DNA of 64,000 nucleotides from Choristoneura fumiferana (GCF_025370935.1 NC_133477.1:16194186-16258185), one strand, 5' to 3'; positions 1 to 12,951 are shown, counted from the stretch's first letter. Notes: a model not told the origin generated them from the sequence alone. Program-made: numbers and translations.

Positions 1-347
1 AAAAACTGCCTCAGTCCCAGGTCATGCTGCGTTCACCCAGCGAAGTCTAGCCTTCTTACTCTTCAACTTTCATTTCAAATGTTTCATCACCCAAGGGCCG
101 ATTCTTGGCCCATCTTTTTAAAAAGCCTAATCCTACGGTACCCTGAAAACTCAATGGAACCGAATGGAAAAATGTGATTCACTTATAACTCTTTTAGGCC
201 GCTCTGGATTTATGCGGCGGCACTGCTTTCTACGTAAATCATTTTCACATCGCGGCACTAAGGGCGCCCTCTGATAATGCTTACGACTAGTCTGCTGGTT
301 GTGGTGGCCAGAGAAACTATGAGCTTGCTTTTTTTCTGCTTGAAGTT
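1..347. other. Intergenic, nothing recognised
   Basis: No coding frame with protein-like composition, no inverted repeat and no recognisable element. A short open frame crosses into the SINE that follows and is not credible as a gene. Confidence 0.5.
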
Positions 348-627
348 TCATCATCATCATCATGTCTGTCTACATACGTCCCACTGCTGGGCACAGGCAC
401 AGAATGAGAGGGCTTGGGCCGTCGTTCCCACGCGGGCCCAGTGCGGATTGGCAACTTCACACACACCATTGAAAAGCTTTGTTGGTTTGTCCAGGTTTCC
501 TTACGATGTTTTCCTGCACCGTAAAGCTAGCACGCATATTTCGAAAAGTTCAGAGGTGCCTGGTCGGGCTCGAACCTAGGACCCTCTGCTTGAGAGACCA
601 TAAGTCAAACCACTAGGCCCCCACGGC
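348..627 (-). mobile_element. tRNA-derived SINE, near full length
   Basis: Read on the minus strand the element starts at about 627 with a tRNA-like head. An A-box-like CCTAGTGGTTTGA and a B-box-like GGTTCGAGCCC are visible, then a body ending in a (TGA)n/(ATG)n tail (plus strand CATCATCATCATCAT near 348). Lepidopteran genomes carry abundant SINEs of this type, made by RNA polymerase III and moved by LINE enzymes. At least four relatives lie in this window (11.2, 16.3, 20.1 and 22.7 kb), the last three also mirrored in the right palindrome arm. Confidence 0.8.
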
Positions 628-949
628 TTTTTTTGCTTGAAGGCTCCGGCCACCTAAAGATAACCACATTGGTAAACCCATACCAAAGAACTACAGGTTC
701 TTTTCTTCAGTAAGTATTCTAAAAGGCAGGCACGTAATCATCCACGTATAATTTGCTCCATTCATGCTGCAGCCTGCAACCGGCCGTCCTTACTTTACTA
801 CTTAAATTATTTATAATTACGTACTTTAGCATGATTATCAAGCCCATTGAATTTAAACAGTATTTTGATGGTTTACCAAAATGGCTATGTCATGTAGCTA
901 CTAAAAATGGCATAATCATAAGACTCCTTACTTTGCGGTTAGGGTCTAA
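628..949. other. Intergenic, nothing recognised
   Basis: AT-rich sequence with only short chance frames. No repeat structure seen. Confidence 0.5.
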
Positions 950-1760
950 CTTTGTTATTTTCATTGGAAACACCCAAATACTCCGAAATATTTTATTCCG
1001 AATTTGCTAATTCCGATTTTCAAAATAGACATATAATTCCGATTTCTTAAAAACATGAAATTTATTTTTCCGAATTTCAAAATATGGATTTTTTTAATAT
1101 CCGATTTTCATAATTCCGAAGAATGAAAAATAGGAAAGGTTATTAGCCCGAAGTACAGTATTCCGATTATCAATTTCATTGTTAATTCGGAAATATGACA
1201 TTCGGCAAAATAAACTTCGTGGTTTTTAACCGACTTCATAATAATAGGAATATTGAACTTCGAATCTCGAATTAATATTAATCAATTTAGGTAAATTTAC
1301 CTGCATAGGCTAGGTTAGGTTAGGTTAGAATTGCGTCAAGGCGCGAAGCGCCCTAACTGCGCGGAGTAGGAGCTCCGCGGTCGACCTTGTGTCACATTGC
1401 TGAAAATGAATAACAGTACTAGTACAGTTTTAGGCCAATCTAACCTACATAACTTACTTAATAAGTCAGGATTAATTATTGATCGGTGTAATGATATTCG
1501 GAATTTTGAAAATCGGTATTTTAGTAATCGGAATTCGTATTATTGACATTTTGGATTATTATTGCGTCGGACTTCTTATTGTTCGGTGTATTAAAATTCG
1601 GAATTTTGAAAATCGTAATTTTAAACCTTTGATATTTTTAATTTTCAGATTTAAAAAAATCGGATTTATGAAGAATCGGAATAGTCATATTAGGAGTTTT
1701 GAAATTCGTGATTCCGACTTTCGGAATTTAGTTTTTCGTAGTTATGAAGTGTAGTGTACC
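950..1760. mobile_element. Probable non-autonomous DNA transposon with iterated subterminal motifs
   Basis: The motif AATTCCGATTTTCAAAAT and variants recur at about 1,011, 1,036, 1,068, 1,099 and 1,158 in one orientation. From about 1,495 to 1,735 they recur as the reverse complement (ATTTTGAAAATCGGAATT-like). A different, GC-richer core with three TTAGG-like units (1,311-1,328) lies between. Motif arrays that switch strand at the centre are typical of transposase-binding subterminal repeats. The exact ends and target duplication could not be fixed, and no transposase frame is present. Confidence 0.5.
1311..1328 (+). repeat. Short interstitial telomere-like tract
   Basis: About three and a half TTAGG units, the lepidopteran telomere repeat. 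It is so short, and so clearly inside the repeat-motif element, that it is probably part of that element and not a telomere scar. Confidence 0.5.
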
Positions 1761-2354
1761 CATTTTCATTGAGCATGTCAAATATTGTGAATATTGATAA
1801 CTTCATTGTTAACCTTTAGTGTTTTGTGCTTTTGTGCCTTTTGTGTTGCTCGTAGTGTTTATGAGTTAAGTAGATATTAATATAAATAATTTATTTCGCC
1901 CGAAGTTGTTGCCTACATTATGTACCTACGTGATCAAAGCTTTATTTGCTCCATGCAGTGTTTTTTTTCGCATCATTGAATACAGGGTGTGGTCCCTTAC
2001 AAAAAAACTTCACCCCAAAGAGGGTTGTTATTTTAACGTGTGGTTTTCTTGTTTATCCCGATTCTACTGCGAAAGGGCGGGGTCAATCTAAAAAGATCAG
2101 TTGTTTTTTCATGCTTTTTAAGTTATATATTTCTTACGAGGTAAACTAATGTTCTTTGTACGGTGTGTGAAATACGTAGGTATAATTATGTTTATTTCAT
2201 TTACATAACACTTCTCATGTTTCCCCTAATACCATAAGATTGTTTTATACAGTTATTAGCTAAAAAATAAACTGAAAAATAATCTCGCGACAGATTTCAT
2301 AATACAGTCTGTGTGTCAGTAGTTCCCACGAGATATTAAAATTCTTCGCAGATT
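1761..2354. other. Intergenic, nothing recognised
   Basis: No supported gene. Around 1,981 the string ACAGGGTGTGGTCCC resembles the end of the GTGTGGCC element found at 23.9 kb, but no partner end was found. Confidence 0.4.
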
Positions 2355-2812
2355 TAAACCCGGATTTTTAATCCAATGGAAAAAACGTAAACAAAGGTGT
2401 TGCCGTTATCAAAAAACATGCGCAGAATTCAAGATATTTTATTCTTTCCGCATTTGCCAGAAATCGACTTACTATTAAAAAACTGTATTTCTTAATGAAG
2501 ATAAAAAAAAAATACTGATGAAATTCCTTTATATTGGCATTTATACTTTGATATATTAATTTACAAAGAAAATACTGTTTTCGTATGCATAATTTATTTA
2601 TTGTCCTGGTCAACACCCGGGTTGCGGTCCGCTTGATGCGAGACGTCACTCAACTCGGTGCACTAACATTCGAGACTGAATTCATAATCGTTTTCCAGTG
2701 AATCTTGTTCTGTTATTTTTTTTACTGTCCACATTGGTGTTATATTTTAATTGTAGTGACAATGGCGAAACTTTGTTTACATTTTTTCCGTGGGATTAAA
2801 AATCCGGGTTTA
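2355..2812. mobile_element. MITE of 458 bp with about 50-bp terminal inverted repeats
   Basis: The left end begins TAAACCCGGATTTTTAATCC. The right end is its reverse complement, and pairing continues with a few mismatches for about 50 bp (to about 2,406 and back to about 2,760). The outermost TA on both sides fits a TA target duplication of Tc1/mariner type. The roughly 350-bp core carries no transposase, so any mobility would depend on an enzyme encoded elsewhere. Confidence 0.7.
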
Positions 2813-5800
2813 GTTGTGGACAACACCTAGTACAGGATGTAAATGAATAAAACCAAGCTACAAGTTTCAAATGATGTATAATACGATATGCAAAAATAGT
2901 TACTAACCAAGCACGCCACTCAATATTTACATTTAATAATAAACCATATTTATTTTCCTTATTAAAATATGTATCAGCGATCTCACACACTTTTCTTTGA
3001 TCATATTCGTTTGTCGCAAGCCGGTCACCCGAGTTAGTTAGTCCATTTCCATTTTCCTGCACTTTCTTTCAGATTGTAATCACGGATAGCGGCTATGTTT
3101 TTAAAGTCTGAGCAGGGAGTGGTTGTATAAATATTCAAATAGGCTTTCCCTCCATAATTATTACACCGTAGGGGATTCGAAGTAGTGCCAAAGCTTATAA
3201 ACTAATGGATTAAGGTAAACCCTTAACAGGTATTGGAAATGAATCAATTTCACGGACATTCTGTCTTCTGACTAGTGTGAAAGCTAAAACGGATATTAAT
3301 TAAAACGATAAAGTTAAAAGAGCGCAATTGCCATTCGTACGAGATGAAGTTGTGTATAAAGTTGAAATTGGTATAAAAAATGGGATAGCCGTATTTTTTA
3401 AGAGATTAGTGGAATGTAATGGTGCATTTAATAGTTGTGGTGAATTGTAATGATTTAATAGAGTGATATGATCGTGTGAAGCGCCGAAAGGCGTACAAGT
3501 GTAATCATCATATTGGTTGATAGTACCAACAATTGAATACATAAAAAAATATGTTGTAATTCGGTTCCGTAATCTAAATTCTTAAGTTCAATTTCATCGA
3601 TCAAAGTATAAATTAGCGATTTAGATTCAGTTTTAAAATAAAGCAACGGAATTTATCAAATGAAAATGCAAATGAGATAAACAATAAAAATTCAGATCTG
3701 CATTATGGGACAGATAAAAATTTATTACAAAAAAACAGTTGACTTGAGTTCTTGTCTTCTCGATAGACGAAACGAAATGGGTAAAATTATACTAGTAAAA
3801 TATTATTGCGAGAGAATCCGGCAAACGCGTGAACGAGGCTGTCGGTTGTCTTGTACTTATATTAAAATCGATAATGCTTCGTCGGAAAACAGCTTAACGG
3901 TTTTAAAACTAAGTGTAGCAACCTTCGTAATCCTAAAATCTTGTTGGATGAAATCTCGTTAGAAGTTGAAGACTTCTGTCGTTCATACTAGTAATTTATA
4001 CGCTCGATATTTACGCGAACAATAGGGTACCGTGTTTTCGTATTTGTTTTTTAATAAGTCCATTTCAACTAGTGAATCAGAAAAGGACGAACTAATAAAA
4101 AAATAGCAATTTAACATTCATCCTACAAAGCTAAGGTCTACTACACCTTGAAGGATTACATACATACAGTTTTACTCAAACTATACTAAAGGTAACATAT
4201 AAGCATCCCCACAGCAACATATACCTGTTACGACTATATTCAGAAATAAACAATTGCAGACTACTTCACGAAGGGATGGTACCCTCACCCTACGCTCGTC
4301 ACATCACGTAAAACAGGTAGCACAGAGCGATGACAACCTACTGATGGCTGTTGTAATTAGCGTTATGCAAGTAAATGAATAGTATATCAATTAGAGTAAT
4401 ATTTTTGTAGGAAAGTAAAGATTGTAATGGTATCAGAAGAAAACATAGCCTAAGATAAATCACGGAATGTATGTAGATGATATGTTCATAAATAAGAGAC
4501 ACCTTAGTCAATTGCATCTTATTTATCTCATGTCAACTAATAAGATAATGTAATAAGCGTCTTATTTCCAACGATCAAGTCCTCAAATAATCTCGTGCCA
4601 AACAGCTCCAAAATGACTCGCATCAAAGAGAGCACATTAAACAGGGAATTCAGCATTTGTTAGAGCGTCGAATTTCTGGCACCCCCGCGACACATGTGCG
4701 TAATGATATGTCGCCCTCGCAGACGTTAAAATGACGGCACTTCAAACGAATACCCGCCGTGTTGCCACCCTTGCGTGTGGTACAAGGGATGAGGAGAATG
4801 AGAAGTAAACAGATAAAGGTGGAATATGAAAAATAATATAAAAATTGTTACCATGTAGTCCAGACTAATGTCAAAAATTTAACAGAAAAAGTAACTGATC
4901 GGAACCAATGCTCGCCGAGATACGATGCGGCACATATCATTGCGAGGATACAAAGGCACTGGAGTTGTTTATTTAAAACAAAGTTTAAAGAAAAATTATA
5001 ACGCAAAAACCAATTAGGTATAAGAAAACGTTTACAAACCCCATTCATGACTATGTATTTATAAATATGTTTACCCATTGCCTAGTACCCACAGTGCAAG
5101 CTTTGCTTAGTTTGGGACTAGCTCAATTGGTGTCAATTGTCTCATGATACTTATTTATTTACTTATTATTTATTCAATGTGGCCTCTCCAAGTCACGGCT
5201 ACATTAAATGGTATTATACATTTATTTTATCGCTTTACACTTCTTCGTTGTGCCACAACAAGCGAATGCATTTAGGTGCAGGTGCCTACTATTTTTCTTC
5301 TCCGACAAATTCGAATGGAGTAGCGTCATAGCTCAATCTTACTTGGAACTTGGTATATAATGTCGACGGGAGTTCTTTCATCTCGTAACGTTTCAATTAT
5401 GTTATATCTTTTGAAGGATATCTCTATTGGTGCATTAGTATTGTCAGAAACATGTACATGCTTTCATTCATATCGTTAGAAAAACGTAGTGTTGTAGATT
5501 TCATTTTTCATTTCATTTCATTTCAATTCATGTCATTGGTCGTGAAGACTTTACCAATCCTTAACCAACGACCATCATCACTCAGTCAAGATTGTAGCAT
5601 CTTAAAAAATAATAAAGTATGGCAAATAATACCTAGTGTTTATATGTTTCTTTATTGATAAATTCTTTGCCGAGTGCAACAAAGATTTATTGGTTTTCCG
5701 ATAAATTAACAATAGCAATAGAGACTTAGTAAATCTTTTGCTCAAAACGCTTCTTAACCTTACTCTATCTTAACATTAGTATAGGTAGTCTCTCAGAGAT

Positions 5801-6084
5801 TTGTATTTTCCGGAAACAGACAAAGAAATACAATACATTTTGCTATATTCCAGGTTGGTTCTTTTTACGAATAAGGGAATATGACTTGTTTATTCAGTAC
5901 ACCTATGAACTTAAGTTGAAAAAATGTTGTCTCAATTAAAAGTGCAGGTTCTCCGGAAAATCAGCGCTACAGTTTATACGCGAAACTCGCCGAGTGGAGC
6001 TTTTATAGACTCATTATTTTCTGATCACCCCCATAGCTTATTTCCTTACCTTTCATCATTTTTGGCTTCCATTTATTTAACCAA
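2813..6084. other. Intergenic block, no element recognised
   Basis: About 3.3 kb of AT-rich sequence. Open frames here (for example 3,705-3,962) lack protein-like composition or splice context. A somewhat GC-richer patch near 4,680-4,790 stands out, but no motif could be assigned. Confidence 0.4.
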
Positions 6085-6330
6085 TTTCATTATCATCGTC
6101 ATCGTCGTGGTGGCCTTTTGGTAATCCACTCTTGGATGAAGGCCTCTTCCGTCTTCTTCCACTTTTGGCGATCTTGTGCCCATCTCATCCAGTCTCGACC
6201 TCCGTGCTGTCGAATGTCATCCATCCTTCTCCGTCTGGCATTTGAGTATCCACCCTGGGTCTCCATTCAAGCACTCATCTTGTCCAGCGACTCGTCCACT
6301 CTCGCAATATGTCACGTCCAGGTCTAGGTC
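6085..6330 (-). pseudogene. RTE-type LINE, 3' end remnant
   Basis: Read on the minus strand, one frame gives RMDDIRQHGGRDWMRWAQDR followed by a KWKKTEEAFIQEW-like stretch. This is the end of an RTE-clade endonuclease/reverse-transcriptase ORF (family pattern WxDDI..xxGxxWxRxAxDR..W). It runs into the typical ATG/ATC triplet tail near 6,085-6,110. Frameshifts break the frame, so this is a dead 5'-truncated copy. Confidence 0.7.
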
Positions 6331-7830
6331 CTTTTTCCTTTGACTAATCTCTACTGTGATAATTGTATTTCCAGCTTTTTTGTAAGCATCGTCGGTCACA
6401 GACCTTCTATGCCTCGCGTCAACAACTTCTGTCTGTCAAGACGGTTTAAAAATTCATGTTAACACGGCATGATCACTTTTCATGAATAAATTAGACCCTA
6501 TTAATAAACATGAGGAGAGTTATTTTTGAGAAAAAGCTCGCTTTGCGTGGCAGCAAGAAAAATATAGAGTTTTTTTTTTATCTGGGTTACACATTAAACC
6601 TTCGAAAGTACAAGATGTCAGCATTGCGGCTTTTGTCCGATTACAATCTTTTTGGCATGTTTCAGATACCACTACTTAACACAGTTTAGCAAAATACTTG
6701 TAATGCCTACAAAAAGGAAAATACTTCAAACTAGATGAGGTAGGTCGATCAGGAAATTTTATTAAGCGCAAGAATCATGGGGCACTTTGTGTCAACTAAG
6801 TTTTAGGCTTATTAAGTACAATCAATGCTTTACGCAATTGAAATCGCGGGTAATGGCTAGTTGTTTAATACCAGCACTTAAACAGTCATGTTTTAAACTA
6901 CATAATTCCTAACTCCTCGATTCCTACTGGGTTTCATTAACTGCAAAATATTGCAAACTAAGACATACCTAGGACATACCTTATCTCACATTCAGAATTG
7001 CCTAAATGTTTCCCTATTCTTCTATCCAAGATTAATTCATAACAAATTGAACAGACATGGACATGGGATAGTTAATCTTGCGATTTTCCTTTTTCACTTG
7101 CTTGGTTCCACCTTACACATTTTTCGGGTTCGAGCAGCCATGTCCGGTACTACACATGCTCTTTTATTCTTGTCTTTATTAATTAAAATGTTAGTTCATT
7201 TATTATTTTTCATGTCAAACAGTAACGGAAACGGAAAACCAGCGCCGTTTTTGTTGTAACTTTTATATCACGACGTTCATATGTTTTTTCTTTCTTACCA
7301 ATGTTACTCCTAACCACTATTAAATGTACACTATTCCAGTTGATAAGCGATTTTCCGAAGGGCCCTTGGTCAATTCCTGGAGTGCCACAATCGCCGCGCA
7401 GCAAGCGTTATTAAATTATGATTTAGCACCGCGTGCCTCCCTGAGATACGCTCCTTACTGTTATTATCAATGGTTCGCCAGATTAAGGATTTTATTATTA
7501 CTTTGGGGTTTTATGAAATTGGAGCGAATGAAGGATCATACAATTTTAGATGTCACCTTTTAACTCACTCAGAAATATTAGGACATCCACTGTTAGGCTT
7601 GGGCCTCCGTTGTAAAAAAAGTAATTTGGTTGGATGGTTGGAATATTCGTACCTTCTAATTGAAGTAACGAATATACTCACTCATCTTGACTTGCATGAA
7701 ATCGGCCTAACTAATCGAAATTTTAAACTCGAATAAGATTATAGGAAAGTATATCACTTATGTCAATTACTTATGATACGGATACAAAAATACGACCGTA
7801 AAGCATAAAGTGTCGTACTTACGTGTCAAT
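6331..7830. other. Intergenic, nothing recognised
   Basis: Several short open frames overlap between 6,951 and 7,736 on both strands with no family resemblance or consistent splice signals. No repeat structure seen. Confidence 0.4.
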
Positions 7831-7946
7831 TACAAAGATATCGATACGGCCAAAGTTACAAAAATACGTAAACACGACCTTAATTTTAATTGCATAAAGT
7901 CGTTTGTACATACTTTTGTAACTTTGGCCGTATCGATATCTTTGTA
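7831..7946. mobile_element. Fold-back MITE, 116 bp
   Basis: A 36-bp terminal inverted repeat (starting TACAAAGATATCGATACGGC) at 7,831-7,866 is matched by its reverse complement at 7,911-7,946 with one mismatch, around a core of about 44 bp. No coding capacity. It would fold into a strong hairpin if transcribed. Confidence 0.75.
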
Positions 7947-8439
7947 GCGACTGTACATTCTCTATGTGTTTTAGTGATATCGTAGTTCTGCTTAATAACA
8001 CTATTAACAGATTAAGTTCTAAATTCTCACCATAGCGTTTCTGACAACAGTCATTTCTGATTTACAATACAAATTTTATAAAATTTATGCTTATTCTAAA
8101 ACCATTACGTTGGCTACATACGCTGGGAAATATAAACGTCATTCCATTTCAGACCTGCACCGCAAACATAAAACTGTCAGCATCTACCTCCTTTATTTAT
8201 GTTATGACATGTCCTCCATTCCTTATATTTTACATTTTACTGTCAAATGACAGCTTCTGTGCGATATGTTTTCAAATACAATTTTCAGGAGCTTTTTTTT
8301 TGCTAATGCATTAGATGATGGTATAAAATAAGAATAGTGTGTTACGAAATAAGTGATTGTTATGAAAAATTACAAATTATAAAAAGGTTTACTCGGTGTA
8401 GCATTTAAAAATTGACGTTTTGACAGAAATAATTACTAC
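7947..8439. other. Intergenic, nothing recognised
   Basis: No supported gene or repeat in this AT-rich stretch. Confidence 0.4.
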
Positions 8440-8545
8440 TATTTGTCATGTTTGTAATTTTTGTTTTATTTGTTGACTGTGTAAATTTTATTGTAATGGT
8501 ATATCTTTGTGAGAGTGAATAAATGTCATCTTTCTTTCTTCTGTC
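8440..8545 (+). mobile_element. Retroelement 3' tail, GTGAATAAATG ... CTTTCTTTC type
   Basis: The sequence ends GAGTGAATAAATGTC followed by a CTTTCTTTCTT run. It closely resembles the 3' end of the insertion at 52,974-53,460, whose retroposed nature is shown by its target duplication. Only the tail is recognisable and the 5' limit is uncertain. Confidence 0.4.
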
Positions 8546-9919
8546 TTAGATATTAATAACCAGTGATATTTCTTGTAGTGTAGGTAGACTGTATTCATTC
8601 ACTTTCTACAAAACGATAACAAACGCAACGTATCAAACAATTCGTACGAAAGTCTAAATGAGCGAATAAATTAACTACCACAGTACCTAATTAGCGCAAG
8701 CATAGCGGAACAGAGGTGCTCGAGACAATTAGTATCTGAGCACTAGATGCTTCAACGGCGGTTGTTTACTATGGTAATGAACGTCTGTGATAAATCTCTG
8801 CCAAGTGCATTCATAGTGACGCCCGGAACGTTACGAATGTATATCTGCGGATGCGGTTTCGGATAGGTATGGACTCGGATATTTAGATACGGATACGGAT
8901 ACTGATATGTACCCATCTCAATTTTCTTACTTAGTGTCGCAGCGCTATGTCACATGAAATGAACAACTATGATTCAACTTCGCTACTCTTGTTATTCAAA
9001 TGTTTCTGCATGAAAGTACATACACGATGAATTTTAATATGTAACCAAGTACCGATCACGTTGGAGTTGTGGATACACGGAACTATAGTTTTTTTTCTGA
9101 TTAAATATTTATTTTGAAAATAACTTTTAATTGTACCGTTCTAATGGATTAGTTTATGAGCTTTCAACCTCTTTCAAGAGCGTGATACCTAACCTATGAT
9201 TAGTAAGTATTGATGCAAGATCAAAGATTTACGGAGAGTTCTCCATTAGTATCATAATTCATAAGTATCTAGTTCACTTCAATAATGAACGTAGTTAGGA
9301 TGACCATTTATGCATCCAGTGGTTAGGTAATAATTTTAATAATATCATTCATTGTAACGAATTAGACAGTGAGGTGATTGCGTGAGATCTTTTGAACTCC
9401 TGATCACCGGTTGTACAAGACCTTATTACCATCAAGACATTATAAACATCGGTGCTGTGCCCTAGACAAGAATATCTAAGCGCGGTCGTACTCCTTTAAA
9501 CGTAGCACGTTTAAATATACGTTCAGATAATTTAGACCATCAGACAGCTCCGATGTTTACGTTGACGACTATGTATATCAAAACTAAATTTTTGCTAACT
9601 AATAGATTGTCCTACATCAGTCTCTGAAAGCAGATTTGTCTATTGATCGGGGTCAACAAACGCTTATCATATTGCAAACGGGCAGGTTGTCTAAGCACTT
9701 CACGCTATCTTGACGACTGGACTAGATAGGCAAAGAGATCGCCTTGTTATAATTATCAGTAAAGCTGCATCTTAACTGGAAACGGATGGTTATTGGTTTA
9801 ACATACAAGTCATGAAAATTAAATAAATTAATAGATTATTTTCACTAAGTATATCGAAATAATTTCGCAAAAAACAATTCGATTTCCGGGAATGTCTTGT
9901 TTCAGTAACGTTTGACATC
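8546..9919. other. Intergenic, nothing recognised
   Basis: A degenerate GGATAC-type microsatellite lies near 8,865-8,910. Otherwise no structure or coding signal. Confidence 0.4.
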
Positions 9920-10123
9920 CTTACTAATATTATAATTACGAAAGTACGTCTGTTACTTCTTCACGCTTAAACCACTAAACCGATTTAAATAAAATTTGCC
10001 ACGAAGATAGTTTTAGACCCTGGGAACGACATAGGATAGTTTCATCCCGGCAAATTTTATAGTTCTCGTGGGATTGGGAAAAACTAATTTTGCGCAGACG
10101 AAATCACAGTCAAAAGCTAGTAG
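9920..10123 (+). mobile_element. Dispersed repeat, TACTAATATTATAA...ACGAAAG family
   Basis: A characteristic order of motifs: TACTAATATTAT, then TCTTCACGCTTAAACCACT, AAACCGATTTAAATAAAATT, GACATAGGATAGTTTCATC and a CCCGGCAAATT segment. A related but distinct element with the same plan lies at 20,296-20,476 (minus) and is mirrored at 30,647-30,828 (plus). I recognise it as a very common lepidopteran short interspersed element, but its class cannot be decided from these copies. Confidence 0.55.
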
Positions 10124-11235
10124 GTAATGTATAAAACTACTTAATCTAACGTAAAATAGTTAAACTAGAGTTTCCTAAAGTTGTAGAATGTCTCACAGTA
10201 AACTTGCAATGACGTAGGTAGCCTTTTACCACATAAATTGTAATACTTTAGTTTAAGTGAATTAGCATAGCAGTGCAAATTAATTTATTTGCAGCATCTC
10301 AACATTTTCAATTAACAACATATCAAATAAAAAAGAACGGAGATAGTACCTAATTAATTATTTATTACATACCTTACGTAACAAATTACAAGTAGGAAGA
10401 TGTTTGAAGCGTTTGAAGAAATCTTTCCTATTATCTTACCAACTAGTCACGATTTGACTAAAGAGAAGAGTCCCGAAATATCGGAACAAAATGTGGCCAT
10501 TCTACATACAGAATTATCAATATCTGCATACATTTGTGGGCCGGGTTTATTGCCTGTAAATCGCGAAAGTTTAAAATATTATATACTTTATCAACATTCA
10601 CGTGAAAACAAGTTCATTGCCGATGTCTATACCTTAATACGTGTATTGCACTTTAACCGATCATAATAACGTGCTTCAACATCATAGTAACAGCTTATGT
10701 CTTCTTTTTATTCTAAACACTAAGTCCATCGCATTCGATTGGACCATAAACAATAAACTATATATCGACGTGTCACATTTATTCGAGATTACGATCTACG
10801 GCTCTCCCTCTACAATTCATAGACAGTAAATTGAAATCAGAGGACTACACACAAACGTTTATCGGACATAAAGCATCCATCCTTTTTGCTTTCGCATTGT
10901 TAGAAAGGGATGTATACTTGGGAAAACTAGCGTGCTAGACGCACTGGGGGATGTGGATCGTTATTTGTTATTATTCTAATTGTATTAAGAACGAACTCGG
11001 CCTTCGGCCTATCATTAATGTAACGGAGTGGAAATACGCGTCGTATATTTTTGTTGTGGCTTGCTGATGCAGTTAAGAGTGTAGAGCTTTAAATATCCAT
11101 AAATATGCCTCCAAAGATTTTTCACCTCCTTCCATTAAAGATGCGTTACGGTCTTACGCTTTAAACATAGGCTAACAGCGAAATAATTTAAATAGGCGAA
11201 ATATTTGTAATTGCCAATAAAACTTTCAGGGCATT
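10124..11235. other. Intergenic with one unassigned open frame
   Basis: An 88-codon ATG frame at 10,400-10,666 has unremarkable composition and no recognisable domain. It is not supported as a gene. Nothing else seen. Confidence 0.35.
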
Positions 11236-11410
11236 CTGCTTCGTAGGTTTGTGTAGGTTTCCCCACAATGTTTTCCTTCGCAAAGCTCGTGGTAAGTTTA
11301 AAATGTAATTTCACACATGAATTTCAAAAACTCAGAGGTGCGAGCCAGGGCTTGAACCCACGATCCTCTGCTTGAGAGGACGTAGATCAAACGAATAGGC
11401 CACCCCGGCT
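11236..11410 (-). mobile_element. SINE, truncated copy
   Basis: The head half of the same tRNA-derived SINE as 348-627. The degraded B-box (GGGCTTGAACCC on the plus strand) and the A-box region are still visible near 11,350-11,400. The 3' part is missing beyond about 11,236. Confidence 0.7.
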
Positions 11411-12679
11411 TCTAAACTATAATATACAACACAAAAATCGTGTTATTAAATAGAATAATGTCTTGCATATGGTTAACGTGTTTACATCCAGCAGTTTGAC
11501 AGCTGTCACTTGTCATCCGCACTTAACGTCACTTCAAAAACAGAGGCGTATATCCGCTTTAAATCTCCAATCAAAATGTAGCTCTGTTTTTAACGAGAAA
11601 AGGGCTTATTTTGTATATTAGGGTAGAAACATTGGACCTTTTCACTCCATACTTATTCCGATCTCGTTTGGCGAGTGTACACGTGCAATTGACAGAAGAA
11701 TGAAAGCTATAAATATAATGGTTTGTGTCAATGATGTTATTGACGTGTTTATGTTATCGTCACGTTAAAGTACTTTAAATTGCTACCCATTTCCCGTGGC
11801 TTCGGATACGAGTACACGATAGGTCAGGCAGTGGAACTGAAATTCCGGGCTTTCACTAAAGTTCCTTGGGAATTCCGAAAAATCTCACACTGACGTATAA
11901 TCACGTCCATTAGGTAAAGATACTCAACAACCAACGTGAGGAGTTGGGTTATTGTTAACCAAACATCAATTATTTCAAATAATATTTTTATTCACCTTTG
12001 CACATTTTACTATCTATTAATTTCATGTGTTTTTATGTACATACAATGAAAAGTTTATCATATAATACAATATGTATTTTTTTTTTAGGCACTAGGTAAT
12101 TCCTGATTTTCCTCCCAAGGATTCCTTGCGTTAGCTGTTGTAATGTTAAGAGAAGTTTCCCTGCCGGCCGCGCGGCCGCGTTAGGTATTCGTTTGGGATA
12201 TTGCTGTCTTTATCGCTCGTGACATAAGCGCTCGCAGCCGTCCCCCCCCCATGCCTTCCGCAATGACGTCCGTAATTTATATCGAGATAGCTGTAGGCTT
12301 TTCAAGATTTGGGCGGTTGAATTTTGGGTTTCGTTGTCCTCATATTATACGAACAGTATAGCACAGAAATCAATGATATTTTACAATCAAGATATTCGTT
12401 ATATTTTCTATGCTGTGGTTTATTCGATTTTTGTAAAAATGCTTTATTAGTCTGAAATTCTCGTGCAAAGTTTACATCTTTTTTTTGACGACTTTTGAGC
12501 TCCTGTAATTCTGATATATTATACATTTATATGGAAATCTGAAAATCCACAGGCATAGATAATTACGTCTAGTCCATACTTACAAAATTTCATCTATTTC
12601 TGTTGCCTAGTTTTCAAATGAGACCGAAACTACGTTTGCATGGAGAATGAAACGAAGATACTTCTCTTAAGGGCCTGCA
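11411..12679. other. Intergenic, possible short exon on minus strand
   Basis: The only protein-like stretch is a lysine/glutamine-rich minus frame at about 12,375-12,505. It follows an AG acceptor-like site and reaches a weak GT donor near 12,375. That is too little to call a gene. A 10-base C run lies near 12,242. Confidence 0.3.
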
Positions 12680-12816
12680 AGGCTACTACGAAACTCGAAA
12701 CTCGAAGTTCGTATCGTACCGACCCTCTCGCTCCGCTCTCGTATTAAATAGTATAAGTAGTGTCAGAGGGACCGCACGACACGAACTTCGAATTTCTTAG
12801 TAGGAGTGAGTAGCCC
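12680..12816. mobile_element. Fold-back MITE, CTACTACGAA family, copy 1
   Basis: The left end (GGCTACTACGAAACTCGAA) pairs with the right end (TTCGAATTTCTTAGTAG) around a conserved core with TCGTATTAAATAGTATAAG. The same architecture is seen at 23,580-23,705 (mirrored at 27,388-27,510) and 45,223-45,350, which defines the family inside the window. Confidence 0.7.
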
Positions 12817-12818
12817 AG

Positions 12819-12951
12819 CTGTTTCACCATTCATTGATTAATTTTATTTGACGGATAAATGTGATACCGCCTCCATCTATTCGAACAAAACAAACAGAGA
12901 CGGCATCACATTTATCCGTCAGATAAATTTAATCAATGGGTGGTGAAACAG
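12819..12951. mobile_element. Fold-back MITE with about 50-bp inverted repeats
   Basis: CTGTTTCACCATTCATTGAT at the left end is answered by ATCAATGGGTGGTGAAACAG at the right end. Pairing continues through the GACGGATAAATGTGAT arm into a short central loop. It directly abuts the CTACTACGAA element. Confidence 0.7.

Noticed and set aside
10400..10666. 88-codon plus-strand open frame with ATG start
   Set aside because: No domain, no promoter or splice context, and composition no different from chance frames nearby.
12302..12526. 74-codon minus frame, lysine/glutamine-rich, with AG and GT sites near its ends
   Set aside because: The splice signals are weak, the flanking frame closes quickly and no family resemblance was found; kept only as a remark in the intergenic entry.
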